Positions 17,508-26,227 of a stretch of DNA of 64,000 nt are shown here, in pieces. Under the pieces are notes generated by a model, which did not search any database, was not told the origin of the DNA, and saw only the letters and a list, made by a program, of their open reading frames with translations. This DNA is from Rhodospirillaceae bacterium (GTDB lineage: Bacteria; Pseudomonadota; Alphaproteobacteria; Rhodospirillales; UBA2165): assembly GCA_002723345.1 (NCBI GenBank), contig PBNV01000015.1, positions 1-64,000 on the forward strand, given 5' to 3'. The translations under genes and the position numbers were made by a program. The stretch's first letter is position 1, and every line of letters starts with the position of its first letter.

Positions 17508-18510
17508 GATTTTGGGGGGGCGGTGCCGGGGACATATCCAGCATTTTCTGAAGTGGTGTCAGCGCTTTGATGCGCAGGTCTTCTGGTACCTCTACCCGGG
17601 GCGCTTCGTTGACCATGGCGAGATACAACTTTTCGAGCGAATTCATGGCCATGAAAGGACAACTGGCGCAATCACAGGTGCCATCCGCGCCGGGTGCCGC
17701 TATGAAGGTTTTGTGCGGTGCGGCTTTGTCCATTTGGTGGATGATATGTTGTTCTGTGGCAACAATGAACTCAACTGCGTCGTGATCCGTCACGTAATCC
17801 AGGATTGAGCGAGTAGACCCGATATGATCCGCATGACTGAGAATAGAGTCCGGACATTCTGGGTGAGCAGCGATCATAGCATTTGGGTAGCGAACCGTCA
17901 GTTTTACCAGTTCTTTCTCGTTGAATTGTTCGTGCACGATGCATGTCCCAGGCCACGATAAGATATCCCGTCCAGTCTTTTTTGCGAGGTAGGCACCTAG
18001 ATGCCGGTCTGGTGCAAAAATGATCTTCTGGTTGGCCGGTAATTGCTTGATAATGGCTTCCGCGTTGGAAGAGGTGACGATGATATCAGAGAGTGCCTTC
18101 ACCTCTGCTGAACAATTTACATAGGTGATCGCCATATGGTCAGGATTTTGGGCTCGGAAAGCTGCAAAATCCTCTGGTTGGCACGAGTCCTCGAGCGAGC
18201 ATCCGGCCTCACGATCTGGTATTACAACCGTTTTATCAGGGCTTAGAATTTTGGCGCATTCGCCCATAAACTTAACGCCGCAAAAGGCGATCATTTCTGC
18301 GTCTGTCTGAGCAGCTTTGCGCGATAAGTCGAGTGAGTCACCCACAAAGTCTGCAATGTCTTGAATTTCTGGTTCTTGATAATAGTGTGCCAGGATCACT
18401 GCATTTTTTTCCCGGCGAACACGATTGATCTCCTGTTCAATGTCAAGAAAAGGATCGAGGTTTTGAGCCCCAATGGCGCCGGTCCCCGGCTCTATAACTG
18501 TGTTAATCAT
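17494..18510 (-). CDS. nadA: quinolinate synthase A
   Basis: NadA condenses iminoaspartate with dihydroxyacetone phosphate to quinolinate and carries an oxygen-sensitive [4Fe-4S] cluster. The 338-residue protein has AHYYQEPEIQDIADFVGDSL, FCGVKFMGE, the GCSLEDSC segment, AHPECP (Cys219) and a C-terminal CDCASCPFM cysteine cluster, covering the expected three cluster ligands. It is first in the nadA-nadC pair. An inverted repeat lies 35-60 bases upstream. Confidence 0.96.
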   Translation of the reverse strand: MINTVIEPGTGAIGAQNLDPFLDIEQEINRVRREKNAVILAHYYQEPEIQDIADFVGDSLDLSRKAAQTDAEMIAFCGVKFMGECAKILSPDKTVVIPDREAGCSLEDSCQPEDFAAFRAQNPDHMAITYVNCSAEVKALSDIIVTSSNAEAIIKQLPANQKIIFAPDRHLGAYLAKKTGRDILSWPGTCIVHEQFNEKELVKLTVRYPNAMIAAHPECPDSILSHADHIGSTRSILDYVTDHDAVEFIVATEQHIIHQMDKAAPHKTFIAAPGADGTCDCASCPFMAMNSLEKLYLAMVNEAPRVEVPEDLRIKALTPLQKMLDMSPAPPPQNRDAA

Positions 18511-18544
18511 TCTGCCCTTCGGGCCTCAGGATCATTATCTCGGA

Positions 18545-18569
18545 ATAGTTTAGTTGCGCATGTAACTAT
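18545..18569. promoter_or_regulatory. inverted repeat upstream of nadA
   Basis: ATAGTT and AACTAT are separated by 13 bases around a TTGCGCA core, 35-60 bases upstream of nadA. The position suits an operator for NAD-synthesis control, but the sequence matches no regulator motif I can name. Confidence 0.3.
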
Positions 18570-18670
18570 CGGAAGATTTGGCCGATTTCTGAAATAAGTC
18601 AAGCCTCTAACCTGCCGTCAAAGGGCATTTGAACTCCGAATAATGCTGTTGTTATAGATATTCCACTTCC

Positions 18671-18829
18671 ATTATCGATCAAATTAAGGTCCGTCACGAT
18701 GAAATGACCACCCGCGGGCGGCTTCTCAATGCCTATCCGGAAACAGCATTCGAAGAGATCCAAACGGCAGAGTTCGTGGCGACTAAATTGGAGAGATTTG
18801 ACATAGCTGCTCACCGTGGCCTGCGGTGA
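18671..18829 (+). pseudogene. M20-family amidohydrolase remnant
   Basis: The frame from about 18671 reads IIDQIKVRHDEMT, then RLLNAYPETAFEE and TAEFVATKLERF, and ends at TGA 18827-18829 after AAHRGLR. This is the N-terminal end of hippurate/aminoacyl-amino-acid amidohydrolases (usually HDEMTAWRR, HAHPETAFEE, TAEFVAEKLESFG, VHRGLGGTG). The rest of a roughly 390-residue enzyme is missing downstream, so only the first 50 or so codons survive. An antisense open frame (18599-18859) is explained by this remnant. Confidence 0.8.
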
Positions 18830-19200
18830 CTTTTTGTTCCTGCCAAATGAACGCCTCAACTGTTCTTTGAGATTGGGGTCGGGGTTTGAAGACCGAGAGG
18901 CGTTTCCGCTTCAAAGCACGCGATACGAATTTAACGAAGAGGTCCTACCCATAATAGGAGCCCTTTAGTGAGCCCAATCGGTTGAGACCGTGTTGACCTG
19001 ACCGATTCTCTCATTCATTACTCGTTGGGTCCCTTTAGTAAAGACCTAACCCCCAGAAATCCAAGAGATATTATGGATTTACGTCTTATTTACCTTCTCG
19101 GATGATCCTCACAAAATATTGCATTTTTAAAAGCCTATGTTTATTAGCGTCGGATAAGTCGGGCTAAAAATTAAGTTCAAGCAACCCAATAGGGTCTCAG
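18830..19200. other. non-coding stretch between the amidohydrolase remnant and the ncRNA
   Basis: No gene is seen. An inverted repeat (AATCGGT at 18975-18981 with ACCGATT at 19000-19006) is present. The text CCCTTTAGT occurs twice, near 18960 and 19032. Downstream sequence of the lost amidohydrolase cannot be recognised. Confidence 0.4.
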
Positions 19201-19204
19201 GTTT

Positions 19205-19357
19205 AAGTTGGAGAGGCTAAACAGAGCAACTGCTCGTTGTGAATTTGGACTTGTTGGAAATACTGCCTGTTCTCCCGATAGAGTGTTGAAGCTCTCGAGG
19301 GAGCCACAAGTTCAGTCTCTGGTGCGGCCACGTCTGTTTTAGGGCGTGGCCGTGCTT
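19205..19357 (+). ncRNA. candidate structured non-coding RNA, unidentified
   Basis: No reading frame fits this stretch, yet it folds into nested helices. AGAGGCT (19212-19218) pairs with AGTCTCT (19314-19320). GGACTTGT (19247-19254) pairs with ACAAGTTC (19306-19313). CTCCC (19272-19276) pairs with GGGAG (19299-19303), and AGAG (19280-19283) with CTCT (19292-19295). A side hairpin GAGC-AACT-GCTC lies at 19224-19235. It ends in a strong intrinsic terminator. Length and the long interrupted hairpin recall 6S RNA, but no diagnostic 6S, SRP or riboswitch motif was seen. A leader for the gene at 19551 is an alternative. The 5' end is a guess. Confidence 0.5.
19322..19357 (+). terminator. intrinsic terminator
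   Basis: A stem formed by GCGGCCACG and CGTGGCCGTGC, with a loop of about 12 bases, is followed immediately by TTTTTT. No protein gene ends just before it, so it most likely terminates the candidate ncRNA. Confidence 0.75.
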
Positions 19358-19550
19358 TTTTATTTACGCGGTGAAAGGAGGGGCCACACTACAATTTATC
19401 ATTCTTCAGCTCAGCCTTGTTAATATGCCTCCTCGAGGCCATAACAATGTTGTGTATTAGGCGGTATCGCACTAAGCCCTCGTATTTCTCTTAACTTTCG
19501 TCTCAAGCCCGAAAGGCTATTAGCAGGCTCAGTATAATGGTGGATAGATC

Positions 19551-20453
19551 ATGTCAGATCGCCCGAGGTTTATAACGGAATTCGACTGTGAGTACGGTGT
19601 AATGGTTGACGTCTCGCCAACTATCCGCCGCATTGTTGCCCAAAATCCCGGTCCTTTTACTTTCAAAGGAACGGCGACCTATGTTGTGGGCCATGGCAAA
19701 GTCGCCGTCATTGATCCCGGCCCTGATCTGCCAGCACATGTTGACGCATTACTAGAGGCTCTGGATGGGGAGGAAATCACCCACCAGTTGATCACCCACA
19801 CTCACAAAGATCACTCTCCTGCTGCCCAACGGTTGCAGCAGCGGATTGGCGCGTCAACATATGGGTTCGGTCCCCATGGGGCTGGCAAATATGAAAAAGG
19901 TGTAGAAGTCGAGGAGGGTGGGGATCCGGACTTCACCCCCGATCATGCCCTAATTCATGGTGACCGCGTGGTAGGGGACGGGTGGTCCTTGGACTGTGTT
20001 TATACACCCGGCCATACATCCAATCATTTATGCTATGCTTATCGAGAGGAAAATGCCCTGTTTACTGGCGATCATGTAATGGGGTGGTCGACCACGGTAG
20101 TGTCTCCGCCGGATGGTGATATGAGAGAATATTTGGATAGCTTACGGCATTTGTCGGAGAGAAATGACCAAATTTATTATCCAACTCATGGTGCCCCGAT
20201 TGAAAACCCTGGTCCTTTTGTAAGGGGACTAATCGCCCATCGAAAAATGCGCGAGCGCCAGATTATCTCGGTTCTTGAAGCCGGTGAAAATACAATTCGA
20301 GATATGGTGCCAGGGATGTACAAAGGACTTGATCCAATTCTAATTCCGGCAGCGCAGCGGTCAGTCTTCGCGCATGTCATTGATCTGGTGGAACAAGGGA
20401 AGGTTGTTTCCGAGGGTGACCTCGCCATTGGCAGCAGACTGCGTTTACTATAG
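19551..20453 (+). CDS. MBL-fold metallo-hydrolase
   Basis: This 300-residue metallo-beta-lactamase-fold enzyme has the metal motif THTHKDH (82-88), a later His in YTPGHTSNH, a bridging Asp in FTGDHV, and a final metal-site His in YYPTHGAP. A C-terminal helical/winged segment (from about 230) resembles the LACTB2-like group of thioesterase or nuclease-related hydrolases. It is cytoplasmic, with no signal peptide. The substrate is unknown. The nearby acyl-CoA genes make a thioester plausible, but that is inference. Confidence 0.82.
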   Translation: MSDRPRFITEFDCEYGVMVDVSPTIRRIVAQNPGPFTFKGTATYVVGHGKVAVIDPGPDLPAHVDALLEALDGEEITHQLITHTHKDHSPAAQRLQQRIGASTYGFGPHGAGKYEKGVEVEEGGDPDFTPDHALIHGDRVVGDGWSLDCVYTPGHTSNHLCYAYREENALFTGDHVMGWSTTVVSPPDGDMREYLDSLRHLSERNDQIYYPTHGAPIENPGPFVRGLIAHRKMRERQIISVLEAGENTIRDMVPGMYKGLDPILIPAAQRSVFAHVIDLVEQGKVVSEGDLAIGSRLRLL

Positions 20454-20637
20454 AGCTTTCAGCCACCCCAATGTTTAGCATGGTTATGTTTATCCTGCCC
20501 TTCGAACAGTTATGGTAAATGAGTCTTGAAGCTGAGGTCGGTGGGCGCTATCAGCATATGACGAATGGTGTGCACGTGGTAAAAAATTCCGGGGAACATA
20601 ATTCGATACCGATATGTTATAGGAATAAAGGAAAGCC

Positions 20638-21081
20638 ATGACTGGTGATCTGTCCCCCGATCTGACGAACATGTCCATCTATGCCAACTGGGCTAAGTGC
20701 ACAATCCGCTACAGTGACCTCGACCCCAATGGGCATGTTAACAATGGTGCCATAAATGAGTTCTTTGAGGATGGCCGAGTTGGTTTTCGTAATGACCGAA
20801 TGATTAGCCTCGGTGACGAAATCCTAACAGGGTTTGCCTTGGTAAAATTTACGGTCGAGTATTTGGCGCCACTTTATTTTCCAGGCAGTGTTGATGTAGG
20901 CACGGTCGTGACAAGGATTGGCGGATCCTCCTTCTCCCTCGGGCAAGGAATATTCTCGGATGGCGCATGCGTTGCCACTGCTAAAGTTATAACCGTATCA
21001 TTTGACCCAAAGAGCAAACATTCTCAAAAACTGACGCCTGAACTTCGTACTATTCTTGCAAGCTCCTCACTTAAATTGTGA
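20638..21081 (+). CDS. acyl-CoA thioesterase, 4HBT hotdog fold
   Basis: This 147-residue hotdog protein has the 4-hydroxybenzoyl-CoA thioesterase-type signature YSDLDPNGHVNNGAINEFFEDGR, with the catalytic Asp in DPNGHVNN. It would hydrolyse an acyl- or aroyl-CoA in the cytoplasm. An AAAGGAAAG ribosome site directly precedes the ATG at 20638. The aromatic CoA pathway downstream gives a possible substrate, but specificity cannot be read from the sequence. Confidence 0.8.
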   Translation: MTGDLSPDLTNMSIYANWAKCTIRYSDLDPNGHVNNGAINEFFEDGRVGFRNDRMISLGDEILTGFALVKFTVEYLAPLYFPGSVDVGTVVTRIGGSSFSLGQGIFSDGACVATAKVITVSFDPKSKHSQKLTPELRTILASSSLKL

Positions 21082-21191
21082 GTTTTGCCGGCAGTGTGAG
21101 GGTGATAAAATTGCGGTCACCCAGTTAGAATAAACGGGCTGTTCACGCGTATGCAATGTCATTACAGCTTGGATAAACAAAAGGGGACAAC

Positions 21192-22268
21192 ATGCCTGCA
21201 ATTGATACCCGCACTGGCGTACTTCAGTATGATAAAAAGAGAGCCACAAACGGCTACACGCTGTTCACACCAATCGGACTATTTACGGCTTACCTAATCG
21301 ATATGTCTGGGAATGTGGTTCATCAATGGGAGATGCCCAATGAACTAGGGCATTATGCTTATCTACTGGACAACGGTAATCTCCTTGCCTCGGTCCGAAC
21401 AGAAGAGGGGCCCATGGGCCTGCCGGCGAAGGGTGGGCATCTTATTGAATATGACTGGGACGGCAATGTGGTGTGGGAACATGTTGATCACTTCCAGCAT
21501 CACGATTTTCGCCGTCAGAAAGACGGTAACACCGTCTATATCGCATGGGAGTTGTTGGACGAGGAGACGAGTGCGAAAGTGCCCGGCGGTCTTCCAGGCC
21601 GAGAGCATGAAGACGGCATTTACGGCGACGTGATAAGGGAAATCGATCAGAAGGGGAACGTGATATGGGAATGGCATGCCACTAAAGATATGGATATGAA
21701 CCGTTTTCCGCTCGACCCTACTGTGGTGCGGTCCGAATATGCCCATGCAAATACCATCTTCCCTTGTGAAGACGGAGATTATCTTATCAACTGGCGGTTT
21801 AACAACACAATGCTAAGGGTTAATAAGAAAAGCAAAGAAGTTACCTGGTACCTGAACAACATTGACTATGGCCAGCATCATGATGTCCAGCAGTTAGATA
21901 ACGGCAACATTCTATTTTTCGCCAATGGCGCGGATGTACACATGCACGGACCCGAGGGTGGATCAGCCGTGGTTGAGGTCGATCCATCAACGAATTTAGA
22001 GGTGTGGCGCTACGAGGGCAGCCCCCGCCGTTCTTTCGTCAGCTGGTTTATCAGTGGCTGTCAACGTCAGCCCAATGGCAACACGCTGATCTGTGAGGGA
22101 ATGTGGGGACGCTTATTTGAGGTCACCCCCGACGGAGAGATCGTCTGGGAGTATATCTCACCCTACGTTGTGGGCTACGAACATCCCGTATTTAAGGGTA
22201 TGAATGCTATTTTTCGCTGCTACAGGTACGCTGCCGACTCGCCCCAAATTGCAGGCCGGCTGCCATAG
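21192..22268 (+). CDS. arylsulfotransferase (ASST)-like beta-propeller protein
   Basis: The 358-residue protein is built of propeller-type repeats with recurring Trp-rich strands (DMSGNVVHQWEMP, DWDGNVVWEHV, DQKGNVIWEWH, DGEIVWEYI), the pattern of the arylsulfotransferase-like family. An extended His-rich stretch (HFQHHDFRR) and GQHHDVQQLDNGNILFF are also family-like. No signal peptide is present, unlike periplasmic ASST. Members are annotated as aryl-sulfate sulfotransferases, but many are uncharacterised, so activity is uncertain. Confidence 0.75.
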   Translation: MPAIDTRTGVLQYDKKRATNGYTLFTPIGLFTAYLIDMSGNVVHQWEMPNELGHYAYLLDNGNLLASVRTEEGPMGLPAKGGHLIEYDWDGNVVWEHVDHFQHHDFRRQKDGNTVYIAWELLDEETSAKVPGGLPGREHEDGIYGDVIREIDQKGNVIWEWHATKDMDMNRFPLDPTVVRSEYAHANTIFPCEDGDYLINWRFNNTMLRVNKKSKEVTWYLNNIDYGQHHDVQQLDNGNILFFANGADVHMHGPEGGSAVVEVDPSTNLEVWRYEGSPRRSFVSWFISGCQRQPNGNTLICEGMWGRLFEVTPDGEIVWEYISPYVVGYEHPVFKGMNAIFRCYRYAADSPQIAGRLP

Positions 22269-22276
22269 GGGCTAGA

Positions 22277-23062
22277 TCACCCTCTGCTACGGGCATAGTC
22301 TCTTGCGGCTTTTCCAAAAGCCTCGTATAGGCGTCGAGACAATAAGTGCTCGGGTTCTTGTGGCTCATATTCGGTATGCCATTGAACACCGACGGTGAAG
22401 GTGGCGTCATCTTTCAAGCGGATGGCTTCGATCACGTTGTCATCGACCGTTATCGCTTCTACGTCAAAAGCATCGGCAACCCGGTCAATGCTTTGACCAT
22501 GAAGGGAGTTCACTCGGTAAATATTGGCGTTGACCAACTCCTGAAACAGGCCCCCCTCTTTGAGGCGAATGTCGTGACGGAGGGCGAATATCTGCTCCAT
22601 TGGAACATCCTCGCCACGCGGCATGCGGTGGTCATTTTTACCTGGCAAAAGGTGAACGCGGTAATGTAATGAACCGCCCATGGCAACATTCATTTCCTGA
22701 AGACCTCGGCATGAACCAAGAATTGGCATCCGTCGGCTGATCGCAGAGCGGATTAATGGTAAAACGGTACGGTCTCTGTCTGGATCAATTGGCTCATCAT
22801 CTGGAAATGCCGGGCCATTATAATGATGTGGTTCGATATTAGCGCGTCCGCCCGTGAGCATTATCCCATCGAAATGGTCCAGCAGCTCCTCAAAATCATA
22901 GTCGTCTCCTCTGGCGGGAATGATGAGGGGGGTACAGTTTGAAAACTCTGCGAGCATATCCGCATATCGCTTTGCGGCGACGTTACCCGGAATACCGCTG
23001 CCTGGCATTTGAAGGACGCTCGCAGGCACACCGACAATTGGTTTTCTGGAGGCAGATAACAT
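22277..23062 (-). CDS. class-I glutamine amidotransferase-like hydrolase (PuuD/peptidase C26 type)
   Basis: The 261-residue protein has the nucleophile elbow GSCRGLQEMN (Cys118), the MLTGGRANIEPHHY block of gamma-glutamyl-GABA hydrolases and the His-Glu pair in VQWHTEYEP. The family cleaves gamma-glutamyl amides, as PuuD does in putrescine breakdown. No other putrescine genes are nearby, so the substrate is open. It lies 9 bases downstream of the MlaF-like gene on the same strand. Confidence 0.85.
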   Translation of the reverse strand: MLSASRKPIVGVPASVLQMPGSGIPGNVAAKRYADMLAEFSNCTPLIIPARGDDYDFEELLDHFDGIMLTGGRANIEPHHYNGPAFPDDEPIDPDRDRTVLPLIRSAISRRMPILGSCRGLQEMNVAMGGSLHYRVHLLPGKNDHRMPRGEDVPMEQIFALRHDIRLKEGGLFQELVNANIYRVNSLHGQSIDRVADAFDVEAITVDDNVIEAIRLKDDATFTVGVQWHTEYEPQEPEHLLSRRLYEAFGKAARDYARSRG

Positions 23063-23071
23063 CAGAACAAT

Positions 23072-23845
23072 CTAGGCGGTCACCGCCATTTGGATCGGGC
23101 CCTCGGCCCGTTTGTGAATAAATTGGTCTACATAGTCATTACCCGATTGCTCGACTTCGTCCGGGGTTCCGTCCCATATGATGCGCCCGTTATAGATCAT
23201 GGCTATGCGGTCACCGATTTTGCGGGCCCCGCCCATATCGCTGGTAATTGAGAGTGCGGTGGCCCCTAAGGTACGGACACCGTCAAGGATAAGCTCGTTC
23301 ACCACATTCGTCATGATTGGGTCCAAACCCGAAGTTGGTTCATCAAGTAGAACGATTTCAGGATCGTTTGCAATGGCGCGGGCGAAGCCAACACGTTTTT
23401 GCATGCCGCCCGAGATTTCCGAAGGCAACAGTTCTCCCACATCCTCTTTCATTCCCACAGATGCCAGTTTATCCAGGGCTAGGTCTTTCGACTCCGAGCG
23501 TGCACGGCCTTTCTCTTGAAGTAACCGAAAGGCCACATTCTCCCAGACCTTTTGGCTGTCAAAGAGCGCCGATTGCTGAAAAAGCGTCCCAGTGCGTTTG
23601 AAAAGATCCTTCCGTTCGGCCTCTGTAAGTCCAGTGGTTTCCTGGCCATCAACCCGGATGCTGCCGGCGTCTGGGACGACTAATCCGAGGATGCATTTCA
23701 AGATAAGTGTTTTACCGCTCGAGGAGCCGCCAATTAAGACAACTGATTCGCCGTTGCCAATTTCCAAATTAATGCCTTTAAGAACGTGGTTGTTGCCGAA
23801 ACTCTTGGTCACGCCTTCGAGCACAATTTTGGGTGTCTCCGTCAT
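23072..23845 (-). CDS. mlaF: MlaF-type ABC transporter ATP-binding protein
   Basis: The ATPase of about 257 residues has a Walker A GGSSSGKT, signature SEISGGMQKRVGFARA and Walker B LLDEPTSGLDP. The GGSSSGKT and SGGMQKR forms are characteristic of the phospholipid-transport (Mla/Ttg2A) branch. The ATG at 23845 (MTETPKIV) is preferred over an upstream start at 23890. The MlaE permease and MlaD binding protein that normally accompany it are not in the window, so it is an orphan here. Confidence 0.8.
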   Translation of the reverse strand: MTETPKIVLEGVTKSFGNNHVLKGINLEIGNGESVVLIGGSSSGKTLILKCILGLVVPDAGSIRVDGQETTGLTEAERKDLFKRTGTLFQQSALFDSQKVWENVAFRLLQEKGRARSESKDLALDKLASVGMKEDVGELLPSEISGGMQKRVGFARAIANDPEIVLLDEPTSGLDPIMTNVVNELILDGVRTLGATALSITSDMGGARKIGDRIAMIYNGRIIWDGTPDEVEQSGNDYVDQFIHKRAEGPIQMAVTA

Positions 23846-23925
23846 ATTCCTAACGTATAGATGAAGAGAAGGACCCTCAAGCCGCAGCAATCAAATTTAC
23901 CCGTCGTGGCAACTCGACCTAGGGG

Positions 23926-25107
23926 TTAGGCGGTAAAGGCCTGAATGCCCGTTTGTGCCCGGCCCAGAATAAGTGCGTGTACGTCATGTGACCCCTCATA
24001 GGTATTTACGGACTCAAGATTAAGAACATGGCGGATGATGTGGTACTCGTCGGCAATTCCGTTCCCACCATGCATGTCCCGAGATACCCGCGCAATATCC
24101 AGCGCTTTACCTGCATTATTCCGTTTCAGAATGGAAATGTTCTCGACGGCACATTTGTCTTCGTCCATGAGACGGCCCGCACGTAATACCGCCTGAAGAC
24201 CGAGGCTAATCTCCGTCTGCATGTCGACCAATTTTTTCTGGACTAATTGATTAGCGGCGAGAGGGCGGCCAAATTGGTGTCTTTCGAGGGTATATTTACG
24301 GGCAGCGTGCCAGCAGAATTCGGCCGCGCCGAGAGCGCCCCACGCAATACCGTAACGGGCTTTGTTCAGGCATCCAAACGGGCCTGCAAGGCCAACAATG
24401 TCGGGAAAGATGTTTTCCTCTGGGACGTGAACCTCGTCCATGACGACCTCGCCCGTCACGGAAGCTCGGAGAGAGAACTTACCCTCTATCTTTGGCGCGC
24501 TTAGGCCTCTCATGCCTTTTTCAAGGATGAAACCGCGAATGACACCATCGAGCTTTGCCCAGACCACAAAGACATCCGCATGGGGAGCATTAGATATCCA
24601 CATTTTGTTGCCAGTTAGAACATAACCATCTGAGACTTTCTTGGCGCGTGTTTGCATGCTGCCTGGGTCCGACCCGTGGTCGGGTTCGGTGAGGCCAAAG
24701 CAACCAATTAACTCTCCGCTCGCCAATTTGGGCAGATACTTTTGTTTCTGATTTTCCGAGCCGTACGTGAAGATGGGGTGGATGACGAGTGGTGATTGAA
24801 CGCTCAACATAGATCGGAACCCAGAGTCCACACGCTCAATCTCCCGAGTCACAAGACCGTAACACACATGGTTAAGGTCTGCCCCGCCATACGCTTCCGG
24901 CAGGGTTGTTGCGAACAGGCCAAGCTCACCCATCTCGTAAAAGATATCCCGGTCAAAGGTCTCATGGCGGTGCATCTCCAGCACACGGGGCATCAGTTTT
25001 TCCTGCCCGTAGTCATGCGCGGTATCTCGGACAAGCCTCTCTTCCTCGCTAAGTTGCTCCTCAAATAGAAAGGGGTCATCCCACTGGAATTGAGTTCGAT
25101 CTGCCAT
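23926..25107 (-). CDS. gcdH: glutaryl-CoA dehydrogenase
   Basis: GcdH oxidises and decarboxylates glutaryl-CoA to crotonyl-CoA with FAD. The protein of about 393 residues keeps [14 protein letters not shown] and WISNAPHAD for FAD binding, [13 protein letters not shown], and the ending [15 protein letters not shown] then [20 protein letters not shown]. The catalytic Glu (about 371) lies in YEGSHD. ATG 25107 (MADRTQF) is preferred over 25116. A perfect palindrome sits about 46 bases upstream. Glutaryl-CoA arises from lysine or aromatic breakdown, which fits the neighbourhood. Confidence 0.93.
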   Translation of the reverse strand: MADRTQFQWDDPFLFEEQLSEEERLVRDTAHDYGQEKLMPRVLEMHRHETFDRDIFYEMGELGLFATTLPEAYGGADLNHVCYGLVTREIERVDSGFRSMLSVQSPLVIHPIFTYGSENQKQKYLPKLASGELIGCFGLTEPDHGSDPGSMQTRAKKVSDGYVLTGNKMWISNAPHADVFVVWAKLDGVIRGFILEKGMRGLSAPKIEGKFSLRASVTGEVVMDEVHVPEENIFPDIVGLAGPFGCLNKARYGIAWGALGAAEFCWHAARKYTLERHQFGRPLAANQLVQKKLVDMQTEISLGLQAVLRAGRLMDEDKCAVENISILKRNNAGKALDIARVSRDMHGGNGIADEYHIIRHVLNLESVNTYEGSHDVHALILGRAQTGIQAFTA

Positions 25108-25141
25108 TGCGTACACTGATCCTTCTAACTGACGAATTCGG

Positions 25142-25165
25142 AATTAGTTTAGGCTTAAACTAATT
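25142..25165. promoter_or_regulatory. palindromic operator upstream of gcdH
   Basis: AATTAGTTTA and TAAACTAATT flank GGCT, giving a perfect 10-bp inverted repeat. The same palindrome, with AGCC at the centre and one changed base per arm, lies at 59401-59424 upstream of a flavin oxidoreductase. The position suits a repressor or activator site. Confidence 0.7.
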
Positions 25166-25237
25166 ACTTTGGCTCGAGTTGGCCAGTGATTTTCTCACGC
25201 GCGAAGAATGCGTCGCCTTGCTGCTGGGCGCATTAAT

Positions 25238-26215
25238 TTACCCCGCTAGTTCCTCTAAAAGACGTTTGGCGATGGCGCCGATAACTCGGCGACGATACCA
25301 CGGGGCAACGGTAGTTGTGCGCATTGGTTTGGCTTGTTTGCGCACGGTATCGCGAACTTGCATTGCGCTCTCTTCGCTGAGCTTTGTGCCGATCAGACCT
25401 TCGAGGCCAGAGACGATTTGCGGATAGGGGTTTACGGCGGTGAGGGCAATAGCCAAATCCTCAATTGTACCGTCAACGCTCTTTCGGAGCCGCACGGCCA
25501 CGCCAGCTAGTGGAAAGTCTATGGAGCCACGGATACGGGCCTTCTCGTAAGCGGACTGATCGCCCGCCAACTCTTGCGGTAGGTGAACCGCGGTCACAAG
25601 CTCGCCCGGTTTGAGGGTCAAATGATCTAATCCATCATTATTATAAAGATTTTTGAGCGGTACCCGTTTAATACTGCCCTCGCCAGCAATATCGACTTCA
25701 GCTTCATAGACCAGCATAGATGGTGCCATGTCACCGGAAAATGCGGCAAAGCACCGTTTGCCGCCCGGGGCGACATGGCATGTGTCGCCACGTTCCTTCA
25801 GGCAGTAGTCATTGCTTTGACGCCACCATTCACTCTGATTGTAAAACAGACAACGTGTGTCGAGGCACAGGTTACCGCCCACGGTTCCGTACATTTGATG
25901 GGTAGAACCGGCCACTGCCTTGGCAGAGTGGGAGATTGCCGTATAATTTTTTACCACCGCTTCATGGCCATGCAGTTCTTTCAGTGTGACACCGGCTCCG
26001 ATGTGCAGCCCCTCGCTGTTTAGGGTAATCGATTTCATGCCATGAATGGCGGAGAGGTCGACTAGGTTCTTTGGCTGTTCGATGCCGCGTCGCACATTCA
26101 CCAGCATGTCGGTGCCGCCAGCCACGTAGAGCGCTTCATCGTTGTCCATCCGGGCCTCTAGTGCTTCTTCAATGGTTTCTGGGCGGTGAAGCTGAAAATT
26201 GGGCATGAATTCCAT
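25238..26215 (-). CDS. hcrB: 4-hydroxybenzoyl-CoA reductase, beta (FAD) subunit
   Basis: This 325-residue FAD subunit belongs to the molybdenum hydroxylase family and has the FAD-binding YVAGGTDML and TVGGNLCLDTRC. An inserted loop carries Cys122, Cys138, Cys146 and Cys155, the positions known to hold the extra [4Fe-4S] cluster unique to 4-hydroxybenzoyl-CoA reductase. That makes a xanthine-dehydrogenase or CO-dehydrogenase role unlikely. The enzyme removes the phenolic hydroxyl of 4-hydroxybenzoyl-CoA to give benzoyl-CoA. It is the last gene of iorA-iorB-hcrC-hcrA-hcrB, 12 bases after hcrA. Confidence 0.9.
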   Translation of the reverse strand: MEFMPNFQLHRPETIEEALEARMDNDEALYVAGGTDMLVNVRRGIEQPKNLVDLSAIHGMKSITLNSEGLHIGAGVTLKELHGHEAVVKNYTAISHSAKAVAGSTHQMYGTVGGNLCLDTRCLFYNQSEWWRQSNDYCLKERGDTCHVAPGGKRCFAAFSGDMAPSMLVYEAEVDIAGEGSIKRVPLKNLYNNDGLDHLTLKPGELVTAVHLPQELAGDQSAYEKARIRGSIDFPLAGVAVRLRKSVDGTIEDLAIALTAVNPYPQIVSGLEGLIGTKLSEESAMQVRDTVRKQAKPMRTTTVAPWYRRRVIGAIAKRLLEELAG

Positions 26216-26227
26216 TTAATAGTCTTC

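Noticed and set aside
18599-18859. 86-residue open frame on the minus strand
   Set aside because: The opposite strand carries a recognisable amidohydrolase fragment, which explains the open frame.
19205-19357. Identification of the ncRNA as 6S, SRP RNA or a riboswitch
   Set aside because: Length and shape are suggestive of 6S, but no diagnostic conserved motif of any of these was found, so it is left unnamed.
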